Assembly (NCBI GenBank): GCA_934678955.1
Contig: CAKUSI010000050.1
Span: forward strand, 1-16,165
DNA: 16,165 bases
Direction of reading: 5' to 3'
Source: an uncultured Austwickia sp.
Lineage (GTDB): Bacteria; Actinomycetota; Actinomycetes; Actinomycetales; Dermatophilaceae
The notes beneath the pieces are model-generated. The model was not told the DNA's origin, did not search any database, and worked only from the letters and a program-made list of their open reading frames with translations. The translations under genes were made by a program, and so were the position numbers. Positions 6,896-14,245 of the stretch are shown here, one piece after another. The stretch's first letter is position 1. The number at the start of each line of letters is the position of its first letter.

Positions 6896-7216
6896 TCAGC
6901 GCGTGGGCGAGCCGTTCCCGGCGCGGAGGCTGCGCTCGTGGCGGCGCGCCGACCGCGAACCGGCGCGTCGGATCCGAACGAACAGCCAACCGGCGCCCAC
7001 CAGCGTGACGAACGCGAGCAGCGGGGCCTCGACCCCCTCCGTGAGCGGCACCGTGGTCAGTGCCAGGCCCACGAGGAGGAGGCACCACGCCGCGACCCGC
7101 TCGACGAAGGAGGTCGGCTCCTCCCCTCGCATCCGTTTGTCCAGCTCGGGGTCGCTCTCCTGCAGCTGCTGCTCGATCTGCCGGATCCGGCGTCTCTCCT
7201 GAGGGTTGAGAGACAT
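6896..7216 (-). CDS. DUF3040 family membrane protein
   Basis: The 106-residue protein starts MSLNPQERRRIRQIEQQLQESDPELDKRM, the typical amphipathic N-terminal segment of actinobacterial DUF3040 proteins. It continues with two membrane helices (about residues 40-60 and 65-82) and a basic cytoplasmic tail. The function of the family is unknown. The ATG at 7216 is preceded by a perfect AAGGAGG (7221-7227 on the plus strand) at good spacing. It is divergent from the DUF488 gene, and the shared 172-bp intergenic region contains the MarR-type operator at 7266-7286, so it might also be under that control. Confidence 0.85.
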   Translation of the reverse strand: MSLNPQERRRIRQIEQQLQESDPELDKRMRGEEPTSFVERVAAWCLLLVGLALTTVPLTEGVEAPLLAFVTLVGAGWLFVRIRRAGSRSARRHERSLRAGNGSPTR

Positions 7217-7265
7217 GGCGCCTCCTTGGAACGGTGCGCGGCCGACATCACGCGGTCACGCGAAA

Positions 7266-7286
7266 TGCAAGTATTGCATAGTGCAA
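7266..7286. promoter_or_regulatory. Triple half-site MarR-type operator upstream of DUF488
   Basis: On the plus strand TGCAA-GTA-TTGCA-TAG-TGCAA gives two overlapping inverted repeats that share the central half-site. The same design, in the same orientation relative to the gene, occurs at the marR start (8532-8552); the 14-base block ATTGCATAGTGCAA is identical there. MarR dimers typically bind such short palindromes. Here it overlaps the predicted -35 of DUF488. Confidence 0.8.
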
Positions 7287-7302
7287 CGTATGGTGATAGG
7301 TC
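7274..7302 (+). promoter_or_regulatory. Candidate promoter of the DUF488 gene
   Basis: TTGCAT (7274-7279) and TAGGTC (7297-7302) are separated by 17 bp. The -35 lies within the operator, so a bound regulator would block polymerase. The leader to the ATG at 7389 would be about 80 bases. Confidence 0.45.
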
Positions 7303-7388
7303 TGAGTTCCGATGAAGACCGCAGACACTGGGGTCGTCACGTTCTGAGCGTTGACGCTAGATACCCCAGGTCACGAGGAGCATTCGCC

Positions 7389-8027
7389 ATGGATCCCGGC
7401 GCGGCACTAGAGGTCCCCCAGGGCGAGGATCTGCCGGCTGACGACGCCACGGGCCCTGCCCTGGGGCCGGCGGGTGAGCTGTGGACCATCGGCCACTGGA
7501 CCTGTCCGGAGGACACGTTCCTGGAGACGCTGCGCGGCGGCGACATCGACCTCCTCGTCGACGTCCGCTCGCTGCCGGGATCTCGCCGCAGTCCGCAGTT
7601 CGCGCGCGAGACCATGCCGCAGTGGCTGGGCAAGGCCGGCGTCGACTACCTGCATATGCCCGAGCTGGGCGGGCGCCGCAAGACTCAGCGCGACGTGGAC
7701 GAGCGGGTCAACGCAGGCTGGCGCAGCGCGAGCTTCAAGAACTACGCGGACTACACCCTGACCCCGGAGTTCGAGGCGGGCCTGGAGCGGTTGACCGAGC
7801 TGGCCCGGGATCGCCGTGTCGCGATCATGTGCGGGGAGCCGGTCCCCTGGCGCTGCCATCGGCTGCTCATCGCCAACACCCTCACCGCGCGCGGCTGGAG
7901 CGTCTGGCACCTGATGACCGCCGCCAAACCGCGCCGCCACGTGCTGGGCCAGTGGGGTGCCGTGCCCCGGGTGAACGCGCAGGGTGTCGTGACCTATCCG
8001 GAGGATGGGGAGTCGAAAGCCCCGTAG
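7389..8027 (+). CDS. DUF488 family protein
   Basis: The 212-residue protein contains the DUF488 marks: WTIGHW at residues 32-37, LLVDVRSLPGSRRSPQF from about residue 54, LPELGG-like MPELGGRR, and the Cys/His signature MCGEPVPWRCHRLLIA with Cys148, Cys156, His157 and Arg158. The biochemical function of the family is not established; the conserved Cys and His suggest a catalytic or metal site, which is inference. The ATG at 7389 follows GAGGAG by eight bases; upstream in-frame starts lack such a site and would run through the operator. The first 28 residues are a variable extension. An identical operator at marR suggests repression by that neighbour, with which it is convergent. Confidence 0.88.
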   Translation: MDPGAALEVPQGEDLPADDATGPALGPAGELWTIGHWTCPEDTFLETLRGGDIDLLVDVRSLPGSRRSPQFARETMPQWLGKAGVDYLHMPELGGRRKTQRDVDERVNAGWRSASFKNYADYTLTPEFEAGLERLTELARDRRVAIMCGEPVPWRCHRLLIANTLTARGWSVWHLMTAAKPRRHVLGQWGAVPRVNAQGVVTYPEDGESKAP

Positions 8028-8048
8028 GCAACGTGGGGTCGGTACGTC

Positions 8049-8070
8049 CGGTCGGCGGATCGGCTGACCG
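8049..8070. terminator. Hairpin between convergent DUF488 and marR
   Basis: CGGTCGGC and GCTGACCG form an 8-bp stem (one G-U in the plus-strand RNA) with a GGATCG loop, placed 22 bp after the DUF488 stop and 9 bp beyond the marR stop. No T-run follows, which is common in high-GC actinomycetes. Confidence 0.45.
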
Positions 8071-8078
8071 CGCGGTGC

Positions 8079-8537
8079 TCACTTCTCGCCGAAGCCGGCG
8101 GCGATCTCGTCGGCGAGGGCGGCGTGCAGGGCGCTCAAGGAGCGCGCGAGCCCCTCGTGGTCGGACAGGTCCGCCGCGCGGCCGACGCGCTCGAACACGG
8201 AGGCCCGCCAGGCCAACACGTCGTCGACGGCCTGGCGCCCCTGCGCGGTGAGCCGCAGCATGACCATGCTCCTATTGGCCGGATTCGGCTCTCTCAGCAG
8301 ATGGCCGGACCGCACCAGGCGGTCCGCCTGGCGCGTGATGGACGAGGCGGAGGTGCCGAGCACGCCCGCCAGCTCGATGCAGGAGCCACCCGGCCGGTCG
8401 TTGACGGCGAACAGCAGACGCATGGGGGTCAACCCGAGGGCGCCCCCCGCGTTCACGCTCTCCAGTGCGAGGGTCACGAGGTCGCGAGTGATGAGTTGGA
8501 GCGCGTCCACCAGCGCGGTCTCCGGCCCGGATTGCAT
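8079..8537 (-). CDS. MarR family transcriptional regulator
   Basis: The 152-residue protein has the usual MarR layout: an N-terminal dimerisation helix, then the winged helix with LTPMRLLFAV, GGSCIELAGVLGTSASSITRQADRLVRSGHL (recognition helix region) and the wing LREPNPANRSMVMLRLTAQG, and a C-terminal dimerisation helix. It presumably binds DNA as a dimer and releases it on binding a small molecule; the ligand is unknown. The ATG at 8537 lies inside the operator at 8532-8552 and has no ribosome site, so the mRNA may be leaderless. A GTG at 8585 would add 16 residues. It follows the hydrolase gene on the same strand by 57 bp. Autoregulation and control of DUF488 are inferred from the shared operator. 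Confidence 0.93.
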   Translation of the reverse strand: MQSGPETALVDALQLITRDLVTLALESVNAGGALGLTPMRLLFAVNDRPGGSCIELAGVLGTSASSITRQADRLVRSGHLLREPNPANRSMVMLRLTAQGRQAVDDVLAWRASVFERVGRAADLSDHEGLARSLSALHAALADEIAAGFGEK

Positions 8538-8552
8538 AGTGCAAGTCTTGCA
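8532..8552. promoter_or_regulatory. Triple half-site operator at the marR start codon
   Basis: On the plus strand TTGCA-TAG-TGCAA-GTC-TTGCA; read in the direction of marR it is TGCAA-N3-TTGCA-N3-TGCAA, exactly the architecture at 7266-7286. The marR ATG (8535-8537) lies within the last half-site, so binding would cover the transcription start of a leaderless mRNA. Confidence 0.82.
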
Positions 8553-8594
8553 CGGGAGCGGGTGGCTCCTCGGGCCCTGCCGCACGACGCGCCG

Positions 8595-9767
8595 TCAGCG
8601 GGCCGTACGCGCCGATCGCGACGACTTCTCGTGCGCGTCCAGCCACGCGCGGAGGCGCTCGTACACCCGTGGATGGTTCAGCAGGTCCAGGTGGTGCAGG
8701 CCGCTGAGCACGACCGTGTTGTCCGCGAGGCCCAGCGGGATCGGCACGAGCCCGTCGCCGAGGCGGGACGCGGAGGGCCACCCGCCCGGCGCGATCGACC
8801 CGAGGACCACGTAGTCCTTCACCCAGGGCGGCAGCCCCGGGTGATCGAGGGCGTCGTGCAGGTCGCGGACCCCCGCGCTGCGGATCCCGATCAACCCGCT
8901 CAGCCAGCGCCACGATCCCCGACGCTCGGCGCGCCGCGAGAGGGCCTCCGCAAACCGTTCCAGCGGGGCGCCGTCGACCGGGCTCCCCAGGGTGACGACC
9001 GTCCGGACAAGCCGAGTCCAGCGCGGATCGCCCTGCGCCAGCGCGGACAGCCCGACGAGGCCGCCCATCGAGTGGCCGACGATGGCGACCTCGCGCAACG
9101 GAGCCGGCCAGGCCTCGACGAGGTCGGTGAGCAGCGCGTCCAGTGCCGCCGCGTTGTCGCCGATGCGCCGGCCGGTGTTGTAGCGCAGGAGCACCGGCTG
9201 CCAGTCGCTCTCCTCCGCGAGCCGGGTCGCGTAGCTCAGGCCGGGCTCGCCCCACCGCTGCGCCGACCGGTAGCGCCAGGCGTGCTCCGTCTCGACCAGG
9301 CCGTGAACGAACACGACGACACGCCCGCGCCCCGCCCCATACGCCTCTTCCAGCCCCTGCGTCGTCAACGGCACGTCCCGCCCGTCTTCGCGCAGCGTCA
9401 TCCCCCGGGCGAGCACCGAGGCCTCGTCGGTGAGCCGGTCGCCGGTCGCGCCGTTCAGGACGCCGAGGGCGAGTTGCGCCCGTACGCCGTCGAACCCGCT
9501 GATCCGACCCTCGCCCGCAGCCCGCTGCGCGGCGACGCCGCCGGCCCAGGTCGCCGCGCGCAGTCCGTTGCGCACCCAGAAGAAGGTATGCCTCGCCACG
9601 ATGTCGTGGGCCGTACGGATCGGGCGTACCGCCTCGCCGAATACAGCGCCGGCTGCCTCATACGCCTCGTCGACGACCGCATCGTGCGTCGCCTCGACCA
9701 GGCCCTCGATCCCGCAGGCCGCGCGACCACCCAGCCGGGCGAGGTCGCGCGCCTCGTCAGGTCTCAT
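8595..9767 (-). CDS. Alpha/beta hydrolase, esterase/lipase-like
   Basis: The 390-residue protein has an N-terminal helical segment of about 140 residues followed by an alpha/beta hydrolase domain. The domain opens with RVVVFVHGLVETEHAW (oxyanion HG) and has the nucleophile elbow GHSMGG with Ser233. Acid and base candidates are Asp338 in GDGLVPIP and His358 or His359 in SGLHHLDLLNHP. The layout recalls PGAP1-like or triacylglycerol-lipase-like esterases; the substrate is unknown and no signal peptide is evident. The ATG at 9767 (MRPDEARDLARLGG) is preferred; a longer frame back to 9848 looks noncoding. The gene precedes marR on the same strand, so co-transcription or read-through is possible. 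It is divergent from the thioredoxin gene. Confidence 0.85.
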   Translation of the reverse strand: MRPDEARDLARLGGRAACGIEGLVEATHDAVVDEAYEAAGAVFGEAVRPIRTAHDIVARHTFFWVRNGLRAATWAGGVAAQRAAGEGRISGFDGVRAQLALGVLNGATGDRLTDEASVLARGMTLREDGRDVPLTTQGLEEAYGAGRGRVVVFVHGLVETEHAWRYRSAQRWGEPGLSYATRLAEESDWQPVLLRYNTGRRIGDNAAALDALLTDLVEAWPAPLREVAIVGHSMGGLVGLSALAQGDPRWTRLVRTVVTLGSPVDGAPLERFAEALSRRAERRGSWRWLSGLIGIRSAGVRDLHDALDHPGLPPWVKDYVVLGSIAPGGWPSASRLGDGLVPIPLGLADNTVVLSGLHHLDLLNHPRVYERLRAWLDAHEKSSRSARTAR

Positions 9768-9867
9768 GGAAGATGCCCCGGTGACCCATCGATTCAGCCT
9801 ACTCGGCCTGCCGGCCACGCGGCCGTTCCGCCGGGTGCCGGCCGGCAAAGCCGTGCATGCTGGGACG

Positions 9868-10191
9868 GTGACGGACTACAGCTTCGAACAACCCTCGCGT
9901 GCGGACGTCGACGCGACCAGCGGCCCGCTCGTGGTGGCCTTCGGCACCGACTGGTGCGGATACTGCCGGTCCGCCGAGCGGCACATCGGGCCCGCCATGG
10001 CCGAGCACCCCGACGTCCGACTCCTGGCCGTCGAGGACGGCCCGGGCCGACCGCTGGGGCGTTCCTACCGCGTGAAGCTGTGGCCGACACTGATTTTCCT
10101 TCGAGATGGCGTCGAGATGGACCGCGTGGTCCGGCCCACGAAGCGCGGCCCGATCGACGAGGCGCTGGCCAAGATCACCGCGCCTGCGTAG
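9868..10191 (+). CDS. Thioredoxin-family protein
   Basis: The 107-residue protein is a single thioredoxin fold with active site WCGYC (Cys30, Cys33) in place of the usual WCGPC and the cis-proline Pro73 in LWPTLIFLRDG. It is cytoplasmic, with no signal peptide from this start. The Tyr in place of Pro between the cysteines is expected to raise the redox potential, so it may not be a classical reductant; that is family-based inference. The GTG at 9868 gives the normal family length. In-frame GTGs at 9853 and 9781 would lengthen it with Arg/Pro-rich residues. It is convergent with the Uma2 gene 63 bp away. Confidence 0.85.
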   Translation: MTDYSFEQPSRADVDATSGPLVVAFGTDWCGYCRSAERHIGPAMAEHPDVRLLAVEDGPGRPLGRSYRVKLWPTLIFLRDGVEMDRVVRPTKRGPIDEALAKITAPA

Positions 10192-10254
10192 GCCCCCACT
10201 CGACATGGCGGCGGCCGCCGAGGCCGTGTGACGAGAGAGAGGCCAGTCCGGGGG

Positions 10255-10800
10255 TCAATCGAGCCAGGCGGCCGGCGCGATGGTCACGGTGTTCGGGATG
10301 GTCGCCGTCCAGGTCTCGCCGGCGACGTGCGCCACCTGGACGAAGCGCCCTTCGGTCAGTTCGTACGCGGTGAGGGTCAGCTCGTCGGGATCGGCCAACC
10401 AGTACGCCGGTGTGCCCGCGCGCTCGTACCGGTCCAGCTTGAGGTTCCGGTCCACCATCTGCGTGCTCGGCGAGAGGATCTCGACGGCCAACTCCGGCCG
10501 ACCCCGGACGCCTTGTCGCTCCACCCGATCCTTTCGGGCCACCACCAGATCTGGCTGCAGCACGCTGCGCTCATCCATCTGGACGTCGAGGGGCGCCCCA
10601 AGGACTCGCAGGTGCCGCGGGCACTGCGTGAAGAGCTGGCGATACAGGCCGAACAGCGCGATCTGATGACCCGACGACGGCGCCGGTGTCACGACGAGAG
10701 CCCCGTCCAGCACCTCGTAGCGGTGCCCGTCATCCGGCAGCGCGTCCCGGTCAGCACGGGTCCATTCCCGTCCCCGAAGGATCGCCGTCATGACCACCAT
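10255..10800 (-). CDS. Uma2 family (DUF820) PD-(D/E)XK nuclease-fold protein
   Basis: The 181-residue protein matches the Uma2/DUF820 family, which has a restriction-endonuclease-like fold but mostly unknown function. Visible core elements are RYEVLDGALVVTPAPS (Glu29), VLQPDLVVARKD (Asp84), ELAVEILSPST (Glu107) and the following helix with Lys121 in VDRNLKLDRYERAGTPAYWLADP. The order fits a PD-(D/E)XK site with a migrated lysine. Family members are abundant in cyanobacteria and are often proposed to be mobile-element related, but no partner gene is visible here. I chose the ATG at 10800, which has AAGGGG four bases upstream; an ATG at 10791 is also possible. Confidence 0.9.
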   Translation of the reverse strand: MVVMTAILRGREWTRADRDALPDDGHRYEVLDGALVVTPAPSSGHQIALFGLYRQLFTQCPRHLRVLGAPLDVQMDERSVLQPDLVVARKDRVERQGVRGRPELAVEILSPSTQMVDRNLKLDRYERAGTPAYWLADPDELTLTAYELTEGRFVQVAHVAGETWTATIPNTVTIAPAAWLD

Positions 10801-10946
10801 CGTGCCCCTTCGCCGTCGTCTCGACCAGCTGCCCTGCTGTACCACGCCCTGCCATACAGTCAGCGTGCCAGTAGCCGCGCACGAGGCGTTCACTGTCCAC
10901 AGGCCGCGACGCCACCGATTCATCGGGGGGACCTGCGGTCGGGGCG

Positions 10947-10976
10947 TTGCGTCCGTCGCCCCGAAGGTCCTAGCGT
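10947..10976 (+). promoter_or_regulatory. Candidate promoter of the VOC gene
   Basis: TTGCGT (10947-10952) and TAGCGT (10971-10976) are separated by 18 bp, a good fit to an actinobacterial housekeeping promoter. The start would fall near 10983, giving a leader of about 38 bases. The rest of the 10801-10946 interval shows no gene I can support. Confidence 0.5.
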
Positions 10977-11020
10977 GAAGCCGCCCGCGTGTCCCGACGC
11001 GTCACCGACCAGGAGGACCC

Positions 11021-11425
11021 ATGGCCCAGCAGCTCAACCCCTACATCACGTTCGACGGCGATTGCGCCGAGGCGATGGAGTTCTACGCGGCCGCCCTCGG
11101 GGGCACCGTGCAGCAGATGAGCTTCCGCGACGCCGGCATGGACGTGGACGGCGTCATGCACGCGGCGCTGCAGACGCCGACCGGCTTCCACCTCTACGCC
11201 AGCGACACGGCGGAGGGCATGTGGGATCTGACGAAGGGCAACAACGTGCAGGTCAGCCTGTCCGGCGACGAGGGCGAGGCGTTGCGCGGCTACTGGGAGG
11301 CCCTGTCGGACGGCGCGCAGATCGTGATGCCGCTGGAGCGGCAGATGTGGGGCGACGACTACGGGCTGCTGATCGACCGGTTCGGCATCCTGTGGCACGT
11401 CAACATCGCGGGCAGCGCCGCCTGA
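11021..11425 (+). CDS. VOC superfamily protein, PhnB-like
   Basis: The 134-residue protein starts LNPYITFDGDCAEAMEFYAAALGG, the signature opening of PhnB-like vicinal-oxygen-chelate proteins, and shows the second half-module (NNVQVSLSGDEGEALRGYWEALSDGAQIVMPLERQMWGDDYGLLIDRFGILWHVNI). Despite the PhnB name, members are not shown to act in phosphonate metabolism, and no reaction can be assigned. AGGAGG at 11011-11016 stands five bases before the ATG. The final codons and stop are tandemly duplicated (see the 15-bp repeat). No operon partner is evident; xfp lies downstream beyond a hairpin. Confidence 0.9.
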   Translation: MAQQLNPYITFDGDCAEAMEFYAAALGGTVQQMSFRDAGMDVDGVMHAALQTPTGFHLYASDTAEGMWDLTKGNNVQVSLSGDEGEALRGYWEALSDGAQIVMPLERQMWGDDYGLLIDRFGILWHVNIAGSAA

Positions 11426-11457
11426 ACCAGCGCCGCCTGAACCAGGGCCGCCCGAGC
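11413..11457 (+). repeat. 15-bp tandem duplication spanning the VOC stop codon
   Basis: CAGCGCCGCCTGAAC occurs at 11413-11427 and again exactly at 11428-11442; 11443-11457 is a decayed third copy. The unit contains the gene's last two codons and TGA stop. Confidence 0.85.
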
Positions 11458-11476
11458 GACCGCCGAGCGGGCGGTC
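11458..11476 (+). terminator. Hairpin between VOC gene and xfp
   Basis: GACCGCC-GAGCG-GGCGGTC is a perfect 7-bp stem with a 5-base loop, 33 bp after the VOC stop. There is no T-run, but T-less hairpins are usual terminators in high-GC actinomycetes. Confidence 0.55.
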
Positions 11477-11595
11477 AGTGAATTCTCGACGACAGCACGA
11501 TGATCGCTGCGTCGAGCGCGGCTTCCGCGGTCGCTGAGTCCGCCCACCGGTGCCAGGCTGAAGGGGAGACCGCCGACGCACTGGAAGGGCCGGGC

Positions 11596-14109
11596 ATGAC
11601 CTCCGCGACCACGCACGCACCCGCCGGCACGACCTGGCAGACCCGCGACCAGGCGGGGGCGAGCGCCCCTGGCGAGGAGGACCTGCGGCGCCTCGACGGC
11701 TGGTGGCGCGCCGCGAACTACCTCTCCGTGGGGCAGATCTACCTCCTCGACAACCCCCTCCTTCGTCGGCCACTCACCCGCGCGGACGTCAAGCCGCGGC
11801 TCCTGGGCCACTGGGGCACGACGCCGGGCCTGACCTTCCTCTACGCGCACCTCACCCGGATGATCCGGGACCGCTCGCAGAAGACCCTGTTCGTCACGGG
11901 TCCGGGGCACGGCGGGCCGGGTCTGGTCGCCAGCACGTACCTCGAGGGCACGTACAGCGAGGTCTACCCGCGGATCGGTCAGGACGAGGCGGGGCTGAAG
12001 CGGCTGTTCAAGCAGTTCAGCTTCCCGGGCGGCATCCCCTCGCATGTCGCGCCGGAGACTCCGGGATCGATCCACGAGGGCGGGGAGTTGGGGTATGCGC
12101 TCAGCCACGCGTACGGCGCCGCCTTCGACGACCCCGACCTCCTGGTGGCCGCCGTCGTGGGCGACGGCGAGGCCGAGACCGGGCCGCTGGCCACCTCGTG
12201 GCACGGCAACAAGTTCGCCAACCCGGTGACCGACGGCGTCGTACTTCCGATCCTGCACCTCAACGGCTACAAGATCGCCAACCCGACGGTCCTGGCCCGC
12301 ATCGGGGACGACGAACTCGACGCGCTCATGCGCGGCTACGGCCACACCCCGTTCGTGTTCACCGCCGGCTTCGACGACGAGCCGCACGCGGAGATCCACC
12401 GTCGGTTCGCCGAACTGCTCGACGACGTCATGGACGAGATCGCCCGGATCAAGGCCCGCGCCGCCGAACAGGGGGCGGAGCACGCCGAGCGGCCCCGCTG
12501 GCCGATGATCGTGTTCCGCACGCCGAAGGGCTGGACCGGCCCCGCGGAGATCGACGGGAAGCGCACGGTGGGGAGCTGGCGCAGCCACCAGGTGCCGCTG
12601 GCCAACGCGCGGGACACCGACGAGCACCTGCGCGACCTGTCGGACTGGCTGCTCAGCTACCGCCCGGAGGAGCTGTTCGACGCGCAGGGCCGGCTGCTCG
12701 CGGACATCGCCGCCCTGGCGCCCCGGCGTGAGCTGCGGATGGGCGCCGTGCCCGAGGGCAACGGGGGGCTCCTGCTCGTCGACCTGCGGCTGCCGGATTT
12801 CACGTCGTACGGCGTCGAGGTATCCGAGCCGGGTCGCGCGATCGCGGAGGCCACCCGCGTGCTGGGCACCTGGCTGGCCGACGTCATGAGGGATAACCCC
12901 ACCAACTTCCGCATCTTCGGCCCCGACGAGACGGCCTCCAACCGGCTGCAGGCCGTCTACGACGTCACGCAGAAGCAGTGGCTGGGCGACTATCTCCCCT
13001 CCGACGAGGAGGACCCCATCGGGCGCGTCGGCAAGGTCGTCGAGATGCTCAGCGAGCACCAGTGCGAGGGCTGGCTGGAGGGATACCTGCTCACGGGTCG
13101 GCACGGGATGATGAGCAGCTACGAGGCGTTCATCCACATCGTCGACTCGATGTTCAACCAGCACGCCAAGTGGCTGAAGGTCACGAACCACATCCCCTGG
13201 CGGCGCCCCATTTCCAGCCTGAACTACCTGCTCAGCTCGCACGTGTGGCGCCAGGACCACAACGGGTTCAGCCACCAGGACCCCGGGTTCATCGACCACG
13301 TGGTCAACAAGAAGGCCGACATCATCCGGGTGTACCTGCCGCCGGACGCCAACACCTTGCTCTCGACGTTCGACCACGTCCTGCGCACCAAGCAGTACGT
13401 CAACGTCGTCGTCGCCGGCAAGCAGCCCGGGCCGGTCTGGCTGACGATGGACGAAGCGATCAAGCATTGCGCCCGCGGACTCGGCATCTGGGAGTGGGCC
13501 GGCACGGAGGTGCCGGGCGAGGAGCCGGACGTGGTCCTCGCCTGCGCGGGTGACATCCCGACGATCGAGGTGCTGGCGGCGGCCAAGATCCTGCGGGAAC
13601 GGCTGCCGCAGCTGAAGGTCCGGGTGGTCAACATCGTCGACCTGATGCGACTGCAGGACGAGAAGGAGCACCCGCACGGGCTCTCCAACCGCGATTTCGA
13701 CACGATCTTCACCACGGACAGGCCGATCGTGTTCGCCTACCACGGGTACCCCTGGCTGATCCACCGGCTCACCTACCGGCGGCACGGGCACCCGAACCTG
13801 CACGTGCGTGGCTACAAGGAGGAGGGCACCACGACCACGCCCTTCGACATGGTGATGCTCAACGACCTCGACCGCTACCACCTGGTGATGGACGTCATCG
13901 ACCGCGTGCCCACGCTGGGTGCCACGGCTGCGGTGCTGCGCCAGGAGATGGACGACGCGCGACTGCAGGCCCGCATGTACGCCCGCGAGTTCGGCGAGGA
14001 CATCCCGGTCGTCGACGAGTGGGTGTGGGACGACGCGGGAGACACCGGGACGGCCGTGGGCGGCCCGCAGCAGAGCGGGACCTCCGCGACCGGCGGTGAC
14101 AACGAGTAG
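11596..14109 (+). CDS. xfp: Phosphoketolase (xylulose-5-phosphate/fructose-6-phosphate)
   Basis: The enzyme is thiamine-diphosphate dependent and cleaves xylulose 5-phosphate (often also fructose 6-phosphate) with phosphate to acetyl phosphate plus glyceraldehyde 3-phosphate (or erythrose 4-phosphate). The 837-residue length is full for the family. Key segments are [10 protein letters not shown] at 70-79, GPGHGGPG at 102-109, [21 protein letters not shown], the ThDP/Mg motif starting GDGEAETG at 189 and running to [18 protein letters not shown] near 502-512, and NDLDRY near 756. The ATG at 11596 follows GGAAGGG; the frame to 11500 upstream looks noncoding. No acetate kinase neighbour is seen, so acetyl phosphate must be used by genes elsewhere. 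The stop codon lies in a 17-bp tandem repeat. Confidence 0.97.
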   Translation: MTSATTHAPAGTTWQTRDQAGASAPGEEDLRRLDGWWRAANYLSVGQIYLLDNPLLRRPLTRADVKPRLLGHWGTTPGLTFLYAHLTRMIRDRSQKTLFVTGPGHGGPGLVASTYLEGTYSEVYPRIGQDEAGLKRLFKQFSFPGGIPSHVAPETPGSIHEGGELGYALSHAYGAAFDDPDLLVAAVVGDGEAETGPLATSWHGNKFANPVTDGVVLPILHLNGYKIANPTVLARIGDDELDALMRGYGHTPFVFTAGFDDEPHAEIHRRFAELLDDVMDEIARIKARAAEQGAEHAERPRWPMIVFRTPKGWTGPAEIDGKRTVGSWRSHQVPLANARDTDEHLRDLSDWLLSYRPEELFDAQGRLLADIAALAPRRELRMGAVPEGNGGLLLVDLRLPDFTSYGVEVSEPGRAIAEATRVLGTWLADVMRDNPTNFRIFGPDETASNRLQAVYDVTQKQWLGDYLPSDEEDPIGRVGKVVEMLSEHQCEGWLEGYLLTGRHGMMSSYEAFIHIVDSMFNQHAKWLKVTNHIPWRRPISSLNYLLSSHVWRQDHNGFSHQDPGFIDHVVNKKADIIRVYLPPDANTLLSTFDHVLRTKQYVNVVVAGKQPGPVWLTMDEAIKHCARGLGIWEWAGTEVPGEEPDVVLACAGDIPTIEVLAAAKILRERLPQLKVRVVNIVDLMRLQDEKEHPHGLSNRDFDTIFTTDRPIVFAYHGYPWLIHRLTYRRHGHPNLHVRGYKEEGTTTTPFDMVMLNDLDRYHLVMDVIDRVPTLGATAAVLRQEMDDARLQARMYAREFGEDIPVVDEWVWDDAGDTGTAVGGPQQSGTSATGGDNE

Positions 14110-14162
14110 CCGGAGACAACGAGTAGCCGGTGACAACGAGTAGCCGGTGACAACGACATAGC
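14094..14162 (+). repeat. 17-bp tandem repeat spanning the xfp stop codon
   Basis: CGGTGACAACGAGTAGC occurs at 14094-14110, at 14111-14127 (one change) and at 14128-14144, and in decayed form at 14145-14162. The first copy encodes the last residues GDNE and the TAG stop; later copies repeat the same stop in other frames. Replication slippage at the gene end is the likely origin. Confidence 0.92.
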
Positions 14163-14175
14163 CCCTGGCGGGGCG

Positions 14176-14226
14176 AGGGCCCCTGGCCCGCGAGGTCCCG
14201 AAAGAGGCTCGCGAGTCAGGGGCCCT
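14176..14226. terminator. Long bidirectional hairpin between xfp and phoX
   Basis: AGGGCCCCTG (14176-14185) pairs perfectly with CAGGGGCCCT (14217-14226), and inside it CGCGAG (14189-14194) pairs with CTCGCG (14208-14213). The gene ends converge here (xfp stop 14109, phoX stop 14246), so this two-part stem probably terminates both transcripts. Confidence 0.75.
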
Positions 14227-14245
14227 GCCTTGACCAAGAGTGCTG

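Noticed and set aside
10210..10219. GGCGGCCGCC palindrome between thioredoxin and the Uma2 gene as a terminator
   Set aside because: A palindrome without a loop cannot form a good hairpin and no T-run follows; such GC palindromes are expected by chance at this base composition.
8124..10373. 749-residue plus-strand frame across marR and the hydrolase
   Set aside because: It is antisense to two well-recognised minus-strand genes and runs out of frame through the thioredoxin gene; low-complexity Arg/Pro composition.
10255..10800. Uma2 protein as part of a defence island or mobile element
   Set aside because: No transposase, methylase, toxin or other defence gene is adjacent, and no inverted repeats or target duplications are visible around it.
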